Source of the DNA: Marinobacter changyiensis
GTDB taxonomy: Bacteria; Pseudomonadota; Gammaproteobacteria; Pseudomonadales; Oleiphilaceae
Length of the DNA stretch: 64,000 nucleotides
NCBI RefSeq assembly: GCF_009193265.1
Contig: NZ_VZZZ01000008.1
Coordinates: 97,776-161,775 of the forward strand
Direction: 5' to 3'
In this document: piece by piece, positions 50,432 to 59,833 of the stretch
Layout of the letters: each line of letters starts with the position of its first letter
Numbering within the stretch: position 1 is the first letter of the stretch
The notes under the pieces: generated by a model
The model's input: the letters and a program-made list of their open reading frames with translations, nothing else
The model's database searches: none
Told to the model about the DNA's origin: nothing
Made by a program: the position numbers and the translations under genes

Positions 50432-51742
50432 TTGCGGCTTTCAAGATTAGCCACGTTTTTCATCGCCCTGATGGTCTTGGCACCCGCTTCAATGGCGAGG
50501 GAGCCAGCTGGAAACCGGAATTTTGAAGCCGGCGTGGAGGCATTCATTGAGGGCGATCTGACGAGGGCCCGGGCTTATTTCGAGCGGGCCAGGGCAGGTT
50601 GCCTGAATACCCCCTCGCTGCTTTATAATATGGGCGTTGTATACTTCCGTCTCGGGCAGCATGATTCAGCTGAAGCCGTTTTCCTGGAATTGCTGGATAC
50701 GCCCGATGCCTCTCTCGCCCGGTATAACCTCGGGCTGGTCAAGCGGGCGTCGGGGCAGGACTGGGCAGCCAGGCAATGGTTCGAGCAGGCCGCCGGGCCG
50801 GAATCGCCGGAGAAGTTGCGGGCGTTAGCCCTTCGTCAGCTTGACGAGCCCATAGCGACCGGATTCCAGGCATTCGCTGGTGAGGGGTATCTCGCGGCCA
50901 CATTAGGTTATGACAATAACATCGCCGGAACGCCGGATGACGCCTCGAGCAATCAGGCCGGCGCTCTCGTGGATTTATTCGCAGCCGGAAAGGTTTTTAT
51001 CGGTGCGGGCGGTCTCAGCCTGCAAAGTGTTGCCTTTAGCCGCCAGTATCACCCCAACACCGACTTTGACAACCGTTATCTCAGTACTGGCGCATCCTGG
51101 CTGGAAGACACTGGTGCCGGTGAACTGACCTCTACCGTAACTTTGGCCGCTTCCTGGTTTGACGGAGATACTCTCGAACGCGAGGTCCGGCTGGCAGCAC
51201 TTTATCGTCCTGATCGTTGCGTTTTCGGTAACGAGGGCTTGCTGTCCGACTGCAGCGTGAGCGGGTCGGTTTCCACCATTGAGGGTGGAAGCGGTTTCAG
51301 TGCCTATGACGGAGACTTGCTGCGGTTGGGCGCCAGCGCCCAGAAAGCTGTGGGTAACTTAACGTTAACTGGCCAGTACCAGCTTGAGCTCAATGACCGC
51401 AAAGATCTGACCACCCTACAGGAATTCTTCAGCCTGTCCCCTGTTCGCAATCTGGTATGGGCTGAGGCTCGTAGCGCAGTGTCTGGTCGGCTTTCTCTCG
51501 CTGCAAGGGGCGACATCCGTCATTCCCGCTACAAGGATAATCATCAACTGGCATTAGGTTCCGAGGTGGTCTCCGAACGCCGGACAGATAATCGGCTGCG
51601 GGGTACCCTGTTGGCGGAGTATCGCTTGATTGACCAATGGATGGTAGTGGCGGAATGGAGTCTGTCAGAAAACCGCAGCACCATAGAACGGTACAGTTAC
51701 AGCCGTCTCGAAGTAATGATAGGTATTGAAGCCGGTTTCTGA
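50432..51742 (+). CDS. TPR protein with C-terminal outer-membrane beta-barrel
   Basis: The 436-residue protein has a signal peptide (about 1-22, ASMA), TPR-like repeats (RNFEAGVEAFIEGDLTRARAY, SLLYNMGVVYFRLGQHDSAE, about 30-140) and a long part (about 150-436) with alternating beta strands ending in aromatic F (VMIGIEAGF), typical of outer-membrane barrels. A TTG start at 50432 is supported by CGGAG six bases upstream. It follows the sigma/anti-sigma/basic-protein operon by 140 bp, with a TATACT preceded by TGC near 50358. Probably linked to that system; function unknown. Confidence 0.75.
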   Translation: MRLSRLATFFIALMVLAPASMAREPAGNRNFEAGVEAFIEGDLTRARAYFERARAGCLNTPSLLYNMGVVYFRLGQHDSAEAVFLELLDTPDASLARYNLGLVKRASGQDWAARQWFEQAAGPESPEKLRALALRQLDEPIATGFQAFAGEGYLAATLGYDNNIAGTPDDASSNQAGALVDLFAAGKVFIGAGGLSLQSVAFSRQYHPNTDFDNRYLSTGASWLEDTGAGELTSTVTLAASWFDGDTLEREVRLAALYRPDRCVFGNEGLLSDCSVSGSVSTIEGGSGFSAYDGDLLRLGASAQKAVGNLTLTGQYQLELNDRKDLTTLQEFFSLSPVRNLVWAEARSAVSGRLSLAARGDIRHSRYKDNHQLALGSEVVSERRTDNRLRGTLLAEYRLIDQWMVVAEWSLSENRSTIERYSYSRLEVMIGIEAGF

Positions 51743-51836
51743 GGCGTCCATTCCCGGCCAAGGCAGGTGGCTTTCTCAGGTCCGGGCGACAGGTGGTCCG
51801 CCCGGGGAGTCGCCTAGTCTGCCGCTCTACCTGACA

Positions 51837-53117
51837 TCAGAGTGTTTTCATCACTCTTTCGGCCGCTTCGATGGTCTGGGCGATGTCGTCTTCGGTGAGC
51901 ACCGAGCACGCAAAGCCAGCCTCGAACGCTGAGGGTGCCAGATACACACCTTCCTTGAGCATGCCCTGGAAGAACCGCTTGAAACGCTCGATATCACAGG
52001 CCATGACCTGAGAGAAGCGGGTCACACTGGCTTCACTGCTAAAGAAAAATCCGAACATGCCGCCAACGCCCTGAACAGCAAGGGGAATGCCGGCTTTGTC
52101 TGCCGCTGCCTTGAAGCCGTCACGCACCGCCGCCGTTTTTTGGCCCAGCTTCTCATGGAAGCCGGGTTCGGTCAGGGCTTCCAGCGTTGCCAGCCCTGCG
52201 CACATGGCCAGCGGGTTTCCGGACAGGGTGCCGGCCTGGTAAACCGGGCCCAGCGGCGCGATGTGTTCCATGATCTTGCGTTTGCCACCGAAGGCGCCCA
52301 CTGGCAATCCACCACCGATGACCTTGCCCAGTGCGGTCAGGTCCGGGGTTACGCCATAGTGGCCCTGGGCCCCGCCAAGGGCCACCCGGAAACCGGTCAT
52401 GACTTCATCAAAAATCAGCACGGTGCCGTGCTCGTCACAGACCTCCCGCAGTCCCTCGAGAAAACCAGGGACCGGGGGAATGCAGTTCATGTTGCCAGCA
52501 ATCGGCTCGACGATAATGGCGGCAATCTGGTCGCCCATTTCCGCAAAGGTGTTGCGTACGCCTTCAATATCATTGAAATCCAGCGTCAGGGTGTGTTCCG
52601 CCAGGCTGGCAGGGACACCGGGGGAATTGGGCACGCCCAGAGTCAGGGCTCCGGAGCCGGCTTTAACCAGCAGGGAGTCCACATGGCCGTGGTAGCAGCC
52701 TTCGAACTTGACGATCTTGTCCCGGCCGGTGTACCCACGGGCCAGACGAATGGTGCTCATGGTCGCTTCGGTACCGGAGTTCACCATGCGGACCAGCTCG
52801 ATTGAGGGCACCAGCTCGCAGACTTTCTGCGCCATGGTGGTCTCGATTGCGGTCGGGGCGCCGTAGCCGATACCCCGATCAATCTGCGCGTGCAGGGCAC
52901 TGGTGATGCGCTCGTCGCCGTGGCCGAGGATCATCGGCCCCCAGGAGCCAATAAAATCGATGTAACGACGGTCGTCTTCGTCAAACAGGTAGGCGCCTTT
53001 GGCATGTTTGAAGAAAATGGGTGTGCCGCCCACGCCTCGAAAGGCGCGGACAGGGGAGTTTACACCCCCGGGAATGTATTTCTGGGCTTGTTCAAACAGG
53101 GTTTCAGACTGGGTCAT
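51837..53117 (-). CDS. hemL: Glutamate-1-semialdehyde 2,1-aminomutase
   Basis: HemL makes 5-aminolevulinate in the C5 haem pathway. The 426-residue class III PLP aminotransferase has GGVNSPVRAFRGVGGTP, FEGCYHGHVDS, LIFDEVMTGFRVALGGAQGHYG, and the PLP lysine within GKVIGGGLPVGAFGGKRKIM. The start at 53117 (MTQSETLFEQAQKYIPGG) fits the family; a longer frame upstream overlaps thiE and is not coding. hemJ lies 1.5 kb upstream. Confidence 0.97.
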   Translation of the reverse strand: MTQSETLFEQAQKYIPGGVNSPVRAFRGVGGTPIFFKHAKGAYLFDEDDRRYIDFIGSWGPMILGHGDERITSALHAQIDRGIGYGAPTAIETTMAQKVCELVPSIELVRMVNSGTEATMSTIRLARGYTGRDKIVKFEGCYHGHVDSLLVKAGSGALTLGVPNSPGVPASLAEHTLTLDFNDIEGVRNTFAEMGDQIAAIIVEPIAGNMNCIPPVPGFLEGLREVCDEHGTVLIFDEVMTGFRVALGGAQGHYGVTPDLTALGKVIGGGLPVGAFGGKRKIMEHIAPLGPVYQAGTLSGNPLAMCAGLATLEALTEPGFHEKLGQKTAAVRDGFKAAADKAGIPLAVQGVGGMFGFFFSSEASVTRFSQVMACDIERFKRFFQGMLKEGVYLAPSAFEAGFACSVLTEDDIAQTIEAAERVMKTL

Positions 53118-53154
53118 AACTTGGGACTCCCGTTCATAGGCTGGTTTCAGGCGC

Positions 53155-53820
53155 TCAGGATGCCGGCGTCTGGAAGTAAGGATGGCAGCGGTGAAAAAGC
53201 TCCGTAAAAGAACGCGCCTGGTGCTCGATGTCGTCGGCCTCAAACAGGCCACCGACGACAGCCAGGAAATCGGCGCCCGCTTTGATGAGTTGTGCGCCAT
53301 TTTCAAGGGTGACACCACCAATGGCAACTACAGGTACATTCAGGGATTTGGCGTTGGTGAGCACGGATATGGCTGCTGGTGGCGCCCCCGGTTTGGTAGC
53401 GGACTGAAAAAATCGGCCGAAGGCAACATAATCTGCGCCCGCTGCCACTGCTGTGCTGGCGAGCTCCAGCTTACCATGGCAGGTCGCGCCGATCAGGGCG
53501 CTCTGACCGAGTCGGGTTCTCGCTTCATTCAGGTTGTCGTCTGTCAACCCGAGATGGACGCCGGATGCCTGACACTCCAGGGCAAGCTGTGGACTGTCGT
53601 TGATGATCAGCGGTACCCCGGCAGCCTGACATATTTTCTGTAGTTCCATGGCCAGTCGTCGTTGTTCAGAGCCGGAGTTGATCTTGTCGCGGTACTGCAC
53701 CAGCGTAGCACCGCCGCGGATCGCTGCGGCCACGGCACTGACGACGCTGTCACCTGGCAGCAGGGTGCTGTCGGTTATGGCGTAAAGCCCTGGCACCATG
53801 CCCTTGACGAAAACCGTCAT
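53155..53820 (-). CDS. thiE: Thiamine-phosphate synthase
   Basis: ThiE joins the HMP-pyrophosphate and thiazole moieties into thiamine phosphate. The 221-residue TIM-barrel has GATLVQYRDK, LIINDSPQLALE, GVHLGLTDDN, VAFGRFFQSATKPGAP and VVAIGGVTLEN. ATG at 53820 overlaps the thiD stop (ATGA), so thiD-thiE are translated together. No TPP riboswitch was found upstream of thiD. Confidence 0.95.
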   Translation of the reverse strand: MTVFVKGMVPGLYAITDSTLLPGDSVVSAVAAAIRGGATLVQYRDKINSGSEQRRLAMELQKICQAAGVPLIINDSPQLALECQASGVHLGLTDDNLNEARTRLGQSALIGATCHGKLELASTAVAAGADYVAFGRFFQSATKPGAPPAAISVLTNAKSLNVPVVAIGGVTLENGAQLIKAGADFLAVVGGLFEADDIEHQARSFTELFHRCHPYFQTPAS

Positions 53821-54629
53821 TTCGGCTGCCAACGGGAGATGCGGTCAGGCACGGGCTGGCCCTCGCCAACTTTCAGTGCATCCTTAATGGCACCGGATAC
53901 AAACTTTTGTGCCTGCTCGATAGCCTTGTCGAGCTCAAGGCCGGCAGCCCGCCCCGCGGCAATCGCAGCCGCCAGGGTACAGCCGGTGCCGTGAAACTCG
54001 CCGTCGTAGTCAGCGCCGACCCGGTCGATGGTCCATTCAACGGGCCCACGGTCGGCTCGAAAAAGCGTATTGATAATGTCAGGACCCGTGCCGTGGCCTC
54101 CCGTTGCCAGAACGGCATTACACCCATTTTTCAGCAGTTCTGACGCCGCAGCGCCGGCGTCTGGCGAGTGTCCGAGAGCAGCCAGTTCAATGCCATTGGG
54201 GGTTATTACGTCCGCATGGGGAAAGAGCTTTTCCCGCATCGCCGTAATCAGGGCTTGATCGGCCAGGTCACCGCCCCCGGCCGCTTTGATGACGGGGTCA
54301 ACGATTAGCGGAATGTCCGGGTGGATCGCAAGGAACTCCAGCAGTACATCAACAATGGCAGAATTTCCGAGCGCTCCGGTTTTAATGGCGTGAATTGGGG
54401 CATCGGCGGCCAGGCAGGCCAGCTGGTCCGCTACTAACCCGGCATCCACCGGAGCCGCGTTGTAGACATTACGGGTGTCCTGCACCGTCAGGCAGGTCAC
54501 TATGGGTAGCGGATGACCGCCGAGTGCCGTCACTGTTTGAATGTCAGCCTGTATGCCTGCCCCCCCAGACGGGTCGAGGCCGGAAAGTATCAGGACCTGA
54601 GGGCGTTGATGCAGTTTGATGGCGCGCAC
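53817..54629 (-). CDS. thiD: Hydroxymethylpyrimidine/phosphomethylpyrimidine kinase
   Basis: ThiD phosphorylates HMP to HMP-PP for thiamine synthesis. The 270-residue ribokinase-fold protein has ILSGLDPSGGAGIQADIQTV, IKTGALGN, VDPVIKAAGGGDL, TPNGIELAAL and FHGTGCTLAAAIAAG (anion hole and catalytic Asp region). GTG start. It lies 34 bp after hemJ on the same strand, forming the hemJ-thiD-thiE-hemL run. Confidence 0.95.
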   Translation of the reverse strand: MRAIKLHQRPQVLILSGLDPSGGAGIQADIQTVTALGGHPLPIVTCLTVQDTRNVYNAAPVDAGLVADQLACLAADAPIHAIKTGALGNSAIVDVLLEFLAIHPDIPLIVDPVIKAAGGGDLADQALITAMREKLFPHADVITPNGIELAALGHSPDAGAAASELLKNGCNAVLATGGHGTGPDIINTLFRADRGPVEWTIDRVGADYDGEFHGTGCTLAAAIAAGRAAGLELDKAIEQAQKFVSGAIKDALKVGEGQPVPDRISRWQPK

Positions 54630-54663
54630 TCCCGTGTGAATATGAGGTATTGGATAGATCTGA

Positions 54664-55086
54664 TCAAAAGGGTTTTACGGTCGCCAGAATTACTACAGCA
54701 ACCAGCACCAGCACTGGCATTTCGTTGAACCAGCGATAGAAAACGTGTGACCTCCGGTTCTGGTCATTCTTGAACACCCGGACCAGATAACCACAGTAGC
54801 AATGATACCCGACGAGCAGCAGCACCAGCAGCAGCTTGACGTGCAACCAGCTCTGGCTGAAGTAACCCTGGACGTTATAGCTTATCAGCCAGATCCCCAG
54901 GATAACCGTTGCGATCATGGAGGGCGTTGTTATGCCGCGGTAAAGCTTGCGCTCCATAATCTTGAAACGTTCCCGGCCTGGTTGGTCCTCGCAGGCGGCG
55001 TGATAAACGAACAACCGCGGCAGATAAAAAAGGCCAGCAAACCAGCACACCATGGCAATGACGTGAAAGGCTTTTACCCAAAGCAT
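54664..55086 (-). CDS. hemJ: Protoporphyrinogen IX oxidase HemJ (CopD-family)
   Basis: The 140-residue membrane protein with four hydrophobic helices starts MLWVKAFHVIAMVCWFAGLFYLPRLFVYH, the HemJ signature including the conserved His and Arg residues, and ends with RWFNEMPVLVLVAVVILATVKPF (shown in part). HemJ oxidises protoporphyrinogen late in haem synthesis. hemL in the same run supports this. A related but distinct copper-resistance CopD function is less likely at this short length. Confidence 0.9.
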   Translation of the reverse strand: MLWVKAFHVIAMVCWFAGLFYLPRLFVYHAACEDQPGRERFKIMERKLYRGITTPSMIATVILGIWLISYNVQGYFSQSWLHVKLLLVLLLVGYHCYCGYLVRVFKNDQNRRSHVFYRWFNEMPVLVLVAVVILATVKPF

Positions 55087-55119
55087 AGTGATTCCCGGTT
55101 TGTTGCTGTGTTGAGTGGT

Positions 55120-56904
55120 CTATTTCTTTCGGTACTGGTAGTAATTTTCGATGTCCGATTTTAGCACCACACCGTAGACTCGCTGAATGGTTGGTGCCAC
55201 ATGCCGCTGCACATACAGAGCTTCAGCCAGCGTGCTGTCAAACTCATTCAAGGCTTCCTCAAGAGTCGCCTGATATTGTACGGGTGCAACGTCTTTTCGA
55301 TTTGCCGGTATCTCCATCAGATCGATCAGGGTGTCCGTGGAGCCCTCGTCCTCACTTTCCGGCGCCTGAGGGGTGGGGAAGTCATCGAGATAGCGGGCCA
55401 GGTCAACCGAAGGCAATATGGAGGTGGGGCCGTGGTTACCTTCGACAACCAGCCATTTGGGCTCGGATTTCAGAATGTCCCGGGCCTGTTTATAGGATAG
55501 CCGCCGGTCTGTCCTGAGAATACTGCGCTCCATAATGGCGCCAACGGATACGCGCCTCAGAGCCTGAATGATCGGCGAGTTCTGGTAGCTCAACCCCTGG
55601 CTTTTGAGCACCGTGAGAAAGACCGATTTTTGCCCGAATACCTCGCTGGCGATCAGGCTCGACGTCGTGATAATCAGCATGGCCGGGAGGATGATGTGGG
55701 AGTTTCGGGTCAGCTCCAATAGCGCCATCAAGGCGGCTAGCGGGGCTTGCAGCACTGCGCCCATCATCGCGCCCATGCCGAGCATGGCATAGAACCCGAC
55801 TGATGAGGCGAGATCCGGTGCGAAGTTTGCCCCGATCAACCCCATGGCGCCGCCAAGCGTAGCGCCAATAAACAGGGTGGGGCCAATGACGCCGCTGGGC
55901 ATTCCCAGGCCAATGGTGACCGCAGTAATGACGAGCTTGGCCACGCCAACCCCGAGCAACAACCAGAATGGCAACTCATTATTGATGGTGCCGTTGACGG
56001 TGTCGTAGCCGATGCCCATGACCTCCGGAACAAGAATGGCGAAGGGCACCATCAACAGGCCTGCAACAATCAGCCTCAGAAGGACAGGCTTGTGGTGATA
56101 GCGCCCGCAGAACGCCAGTAACTGAATAAAGGCGGCAGCCGCCACCCCGATGACAATCGCGATGGCAAGAATCCAGGGGATTTCCATCAGCGAATTCATG
56201 GTCAGAGCAGGTACGCTGAAAGAGGGCTCCGACCCGTAAGCGGCCTGAGTAACGACCGCAGCACTGACGGATGACAAGATGATGGGGGTGAAGCCGGCAA
56301 TGGTGTATTCCATCATTACCACTTCCATGGCAAAAATGACGCCAGCGATCGGAGTATTGAAAGAGGCTGAAATGGCCGCCGCGCAGCCGCAGGCTACCAG
56401 AGTGCGGATGCTGTTGTTGGGCAGTCGCATCCATTGGCCCATCAGGCTGGAAAACGCAGCGCCAAGGTGCACGGCCGGGCCTTCCCGACCGGCGGATTGG
56501 CCGGTGACAACGGTGCCCACTCCCACGATAAACTGAACAATAGCGCTGCGAATCGAAATGTAGCCCTGGTGATAATTCAGGCGCTCCATGACATGGACGA
56601 CCCCCACTTTTCGATCCGGAACGGCCAGACGATGCAGAAACAGCCCGAGAGCAATGGCGCCCAGCAGCGGCAGTAATCCCCGGGTTACCCAGCCAAGATT
56701 CTCGAACGCTTCGGAGTCGTGGCCCGGCAGGAAGTATTGGAGCGGCCACTCGATAGCAAATCGAAACAGCAGAATGACACCCCCGGTAAATAACCCGGAC
56801 AGTAGTCCGAGCAGTGCCAGTTGGGGTAAGGCATCAACATCCGAGAGCCGGCGCCGGAACATGGGAATCAGGTTATCGATGAGCTTGAGCCTGAATTTTC
56901 GCAT
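55120..56904 (-). CDS. ClC-family chloride channel/transporter with C-terminal cytoplasmic part
   Basis: The 594-residue protein has about ten membrane spans and ClC motifs: GQSAGREGPAVHLGAA with the gating Glu (GREGP), SFNTPIAGVIFAMEVV, and GMPSGVIGPTLFIGA in place of the usual GGxFAP. The GSGIP site is not clear. Residues about 470-594 form a soluble tail that looks like a degenerate CBS pair (SVGAIMERSILRTDRRLSYKQA). In bacteria such proteins act as H+/Cl- antiporters or channels. Its start faces argC divergently. Confidence 0.87.
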   Translation of the reverse strand: MRKFRLKLIDNLIPMFRRRLSDVDALPQLALLGLLSGLFTGGVILLFRFAIEWPLQYFLPGHDSEAFENLGWVTRGLLPLLGAIALGLFLHRLAVPDRKVGVVHVMERLNYHQGYISIRSAIVQFIVGVGTVVTGQSAGREGPAVHLGAAFSSLMGQWMRLPNNSIRTLVACGCAAAISASFNTPIAGVIFAMEVVMMEYTIAGFTPIILSSVSAAVVTQAAYGSEPSFSVPALTMNSLMEIPWILAIAIVIGVAAAAFIQLLAFCGRYHHKPVLLRLIVAGLLMVPFAILVPEVMGIGYDTVNGTINNELPFWLLLGVGVAKLVITAVTIGLGMPSGVIGPTLFIGATLGGAMGLIGANFAPDLASSVGFYAMLGMGAMMGAVLQAPLAALMALLELTRNSHIILPAMLIITTSSLIASEVFGQKSVFLTVLKSQGLSYQNSPIIQALRRVSVGAIMERSILRTDRRLSYKQARDILKSEPKWLVVEGNHGPTSILPSVDLARYLDDFPTPQAPESEDEGSTDTLIDLMEIPANRKDVAPVQYQATLEEALNEFDSTLAEALYVQRHVAPTIQRVYGVVLKSDIENYYQYRKK

Positions 56905-57106
56905 GGGGCCTGACGATAAGGAGTTAGGTTTTGTTCTAAATGGTTACGAGCGTACCGCATTGTAACTGTTGGGGGGCTGGCCGCAATAAGTCCTTGGTTT
57001 ATCATGGTAGACTAGCCTTCTGTGTTAAACACGGTTAAATCAATCAAAGGGCTGGCAGCCTCAGGTTTGTCTGGCCTTGATAAGCATTGCAAATATGGAG
57101 CGGTCG

Positions 57107-58147
57107 GTGATTAAAGTAGGCATTGTCGGTGGCACCGGGTACACCGGTGTGGAGTTATTGAGGATCCTTGCAACTCACCCTGACGTTGAAGTCCGGTGTA
57201 TTACGTCGCGCTCGGAGGCCGGTTTGTCCGTTGCCGAAATGTACCCGAATCTGCGCGGACACTTTGACCTTGCTTTCAGTGAGCCTGATCCGGAGGTCCT
57301 TGCCGGGTGCGACCTGGTGTTCTTTGCAACGCCTCATGGCGTAGCCATGCGCCTGGTGCCTGACTTGATAGCCCGGGGCACCCGGGTAGTGGACCTGTCC
57401 GCAGATTTCAGAATAAAGGATCTGAATGTCTGGGCGAAATGGTATGGCATGCCCCACGAGTGCCCGGAATGGGCTGCCAGGGCGGTTTATGGATTGCCGG
57501 AGGTGGCCAGAGAGGAAATCAGGAAAGCAGCGCTTGTGGCCAATCCCGGCTGTTATCCGACAGCTGTTCAGCTTGGCTTTCTGCCGTTGCTGGAAGCCGG
57601 TCTGGTAGATGCCCGGCGGTTGATCGCCGACGCGAAATCCGGTGCCAGTGGTGCGGGACGCCAGGCCAACGTTGGCATGCTGCATGGAGAAATTGGCGAA
57701 AGCTTTAAAGCTTACGGCGCGTCTGGCCACAGGCATCTGCCTGAAATTCGCCAGGGCCTGCAGGCCGCAGTAGGCAGTGAAACGGCAGGCGTGACATTCG
57801 TACCGCACCTGGTACCGATGATTCGCGGGATCGAAGCGACCCTGTATGCGGAGTTGAAAAACCCATCAGATTTTGACCGGCTGCAAGGGTTGTACGAGCA
57901 GCGCTATCAGGATGAGCCGTTCGTTGATGTGATGCCCTTTGGGAGCCATCCGGAGACTCGCAGTGTGCGGGGGGCCAACATGTGTCGCATGGCGCTTCAC
58001 CGACAGGAAGACAGCTCCATGGTTATCGTCACCTCGGTTATCGATAACCTGGTAAAAGGTGCGGCCGGTCAGGCAGTACAGAACATGAATATCATGTTCG
58101 GGCTGAACGAAACCTGCGGCCTTAACGCCCCAGCTTTTTTGCCATAG
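57107..58147 (+). CDS. argC: N-acetyl-gamma-glutamyl-phosphate reductase
   Basis: ArgC makes N-acetylglutamate semialdehyde in arginine synthesis, using NADPH. The 346-residue product from GTG (MIKVGIVGGTGYTGVELLR) has FFATPHGVAM, NPGCYPTAVQLGFLPLLE with the catalytic Cys, and RGANMCRMALHR. The GTG at 57107 is chosen because GGAG lies six bases upstream and it matches the Pseudomonas start, whereas ATG at 57095 and TTG at 57077 do not. A DUF6776 gene follows nine bases later. Confidence 0.96.
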   Translation: MIKVGIVGGTGYTGVELLRILATHPDVEVRCITSRSEAGLSVAEMYPNLRGHFDLAFSEPDPEVLAGCDLVFFATPHGVAMRLVPDLIARGTRVVDLSADFRIKDLNVWAKWYGMPHECPEWAARAVYGLPEVAREEIRKAALVANPGCYPTAVQLGFLPLLEAGLVDARRLIADAKSGASGAGRQANVGMLHGEIGESFKAYGASGHRHLPEIRQGLQAAVGSETAGVTFVPHLVPMIRGIEATLYAELKNPSDFDRLQGLYEQRYQDEPFVDVMPFGSHPETRSVRGANMCRMALHRQEDSSMVIVTSVIDNLVKGAAGQAVQNMNIMFGLNETCGLNAPAFLP

Positions 58148-58156
58148 GCCGCCGGC

Positions 58157-58894
58157 GTGAGTGATGACAGAAAAGCCGGCGAATACGTCGTTATACGCCA
58201 CAAGCCGGGTTACCGCCTGCGTCGTACTCTGATATTGCTGGTGTTCTCTGTTGCTTCGGCAGTGGGGGGGTATCTCATTGGCACGACAAAAGATGGTTTT
58301 CGGCTCAGCAATGTCTCCGAGGCGCGGGATTATCTCCGCGGCGAACTGGAGGGTGTGCGGGAACGACAGACGGGTATGCAGCAGAAACTGATCAACCTCC
58401 AGCGTGGGCGTACGATTGATCAGCAGGCCCTGAACCAGACGCGACGCACCATCGCTGCTCTGGAAACCAAAATTGCGGAGTTGGAATCGGACCTTACGTT
58501 CTACAAGAATATTATGGCACCGTCTGAAACCAGCAAGGGGTTGCAGGTCGATCGCTTTAATCTTCAGGCTGCAAGGGAAGAACGCACCTTTGGTTTTAAA
58601 CTGGTACTGACTCAGATCGGGGGCAACAAAAATTATATATCCGGCATGGTGGCGATTAACGTTATTGGTACCCGGAATGGTGAAAGAGAATTGGTGGCTT
58701 TGCGCGATCTCTCGGAAGATATTGACGACCTCGGGGTAAAATTCCGGTTCCGGTATTTTCAGGATGTGGAAGGGCGCATGATTTTGCCTTCCGATTTCGA
58801 GCCGGTAGAAATACAGGTGGTGGCTCAGGCGCAGGGGCCGAAATCGACTCAGGCTGAACGTACATTTGACTGGCGTAAACTGACGGAGAACTAA
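58157..58894 (+). CDS. DUF6776 inner-membrane coiled-coil protein
   Basis: The 245-residue protein has a basic N-terminus, one membrane helix (LRRTLILLVFSVASAVGGYL, about 21-40), a coiled coil (ERQTGMQQKLINLQRGRTID, about 65-110) and a periplasmic beta-rich end. It begins with GTG right after argC and leads into a bactofilin gene after two bases, suggesting an operon argC-this-bactofilin. DUF6776 is the family name I recall for such proteins; function unknown, a link to bactofilin is plausible. Confidence 0.75.
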   Translation: MSDDRKAGEYVVIRHKPGYRLRRTLILLVFSVASAVGGYLIGTTKDGFRLSNVSEARDYLRGELEGVRERQTGMQQKLINLQRGRTIDQQALNQTRRTIAALETKIAELESDLTFYKNIMAPSETSKGLQVDRFNLQAAREERTFGFKLVLTQIGGNKNYISGMVAINVIGTRNGERELVALRDLSEDIDDLGVKFRFRYFQDVEGRMILPSDFEPVEIQVVAQAQGPKSTQAERTFDWRKLTEN

Positions 58895-58896
58895 TA

Positions 58897-59382
58897 ATGC
58901 TCGGCAAGAAAAAACAGAAGCCCCGCCGTCCTACCGGCCACTTTGATACCTTGATTTCCGGTAAAACATCGGTAAGTGGAGATCTCCATTTTTCCGGCGG
59001 GCTTCATGTGGATGGTCGAATATGCGGCAAGGTGCTGACGGAAGACGGCAGCGAGGCCGTACTCAGGTTGTCTGAGGCCGGTGAGATCGAGGGCGATATT
59101 GTTGCTCCTCACGTTATTATTAATGGTACGGTGCGGGGGGACGTATACGCCAGCTCACACCTTGAGCTCGCGGCCAAAGCCGCGATACACGGCAACGTCT
59201 ATTACAACCTGATCGAAATGGCGATGGGGGCTTCTGTGAATGGCAACCTGGTGCACCAGAAAGAACCTGTAGGTCTTTTGGCCCAGGCCAGTCCCTCGAC
59301 TGAGAAGGTAATGGCATCTGCAGAAAGCTTCACACCTGAACGAAGTGATGCAATTGACGCGGAATTGGCAGTAAAGGAGTAA
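58897..59382 (+). CDS. Bactofilin (polymer-forming cytoskeletal protein)
   Basis: Bactofilins form filaments from a beta-helix domain. The 161-residue protein has a basic N-terminus (MLGKKKQKPRRP), then repeating short beta-strand turns (TSVSGDLHFSGGLHVDGRI, HVIINGTVRGDVYASSHLEL, AAIHGNVYYN, SVNGNLVHQ) that match the bactofilin core, and a disordered acidic tail. It lies two bases after the upstream membrane protein gene. Probably a scaffold for envelope or peptidoglycan proteins. Confidence 0.92.
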   Translation: MLGKKKQKPRRPTGHFDTLISGKTSVSGDLHFSGGLHVDGRICGKVLTEDGSEAVLRLSEAGEIEGDIVAPHVIINGTVRGDVYASSHLELAAKAAIHGNVYYNLIEMAMGASVNGNLVHQKEPVGLLAQASPSTEKVMASAESFTPERSDAIDAELAVKE

Positions 59383-59458
59383 GCTGAGAATAGTTGAATG
59401 TTTTGGTCGGGAATACGATAATCGATTCGTTATCCCATATTGACGTCTGGAGGCAAGA

Positions 59459-59812
59459 TTGAGTGTTGTTCAGGAACAAATGCCAACCCCGCTTTTCTTT
59501 AGTGAAAGCGCGGCGGCAAAAGTAAGGGAGCTGGTTGAGGAAGAGGAAAATCCTGAACTCAAGCTGCGCGTGTTTGTCACGGGGGGCGGCTGTTCAGGGT
59601 TCCAGTACGGTTTTTCGTTCGATGACAGTCAGGATGAAGAAGATACCGTGATCGAGCGTAACGGAGTGGCGTTGCTGGTCGACCCTATGAGTTATCAGTA
59701 TCTCGTGGGGGCGACCATTGAATACCAGGAAGGTTTGCAAGGTTCCCAGTTTGTGGTGCAGAACCCCAATGCGAGTTCGACGTGTGGTTGCGGGTCATCC
59801 TTTTCTATCTGA
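59459..59812 (+). CDS. erpA: Iron-sulfur cluster insertion protein ErpA
   Basis: ErpA is an A-type carrier that passes [Fe-S] clusters to apo-enzymes. The 117-residue protein has the three ligand cysteines in GGGCSGFQYGFSF and STCGCGSSFSI. TTG start behind GGAGG; the family N-terminus (QMPTPLFFSESAAAKVRELV) follows directly. The argC-erpA-anmK-M23 peptidase-tyrS order is the one I know from Pseudomonas. Confidence 0.95.
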   Translation: MSVVQEQMPTPLFFSESAAAKVRELVEEEENPELKLRVFVTGGGCSGFQYGFSFDDSQDEEDTVIERNGVALLVDPMSYQYLVGATIEYQEGLQGSQFVVQNPNASSTCGCGSSFSI

Positions 59813-59833
59813 CTTCAGCTCAGTAACCCGCCA

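Noticed and set aside
53821..54900. TPP riboswitch before thiD
   Set aside because: The thiD start is only 34 bp after hemJ, leaving no room, and no THI-box sequence was visible.
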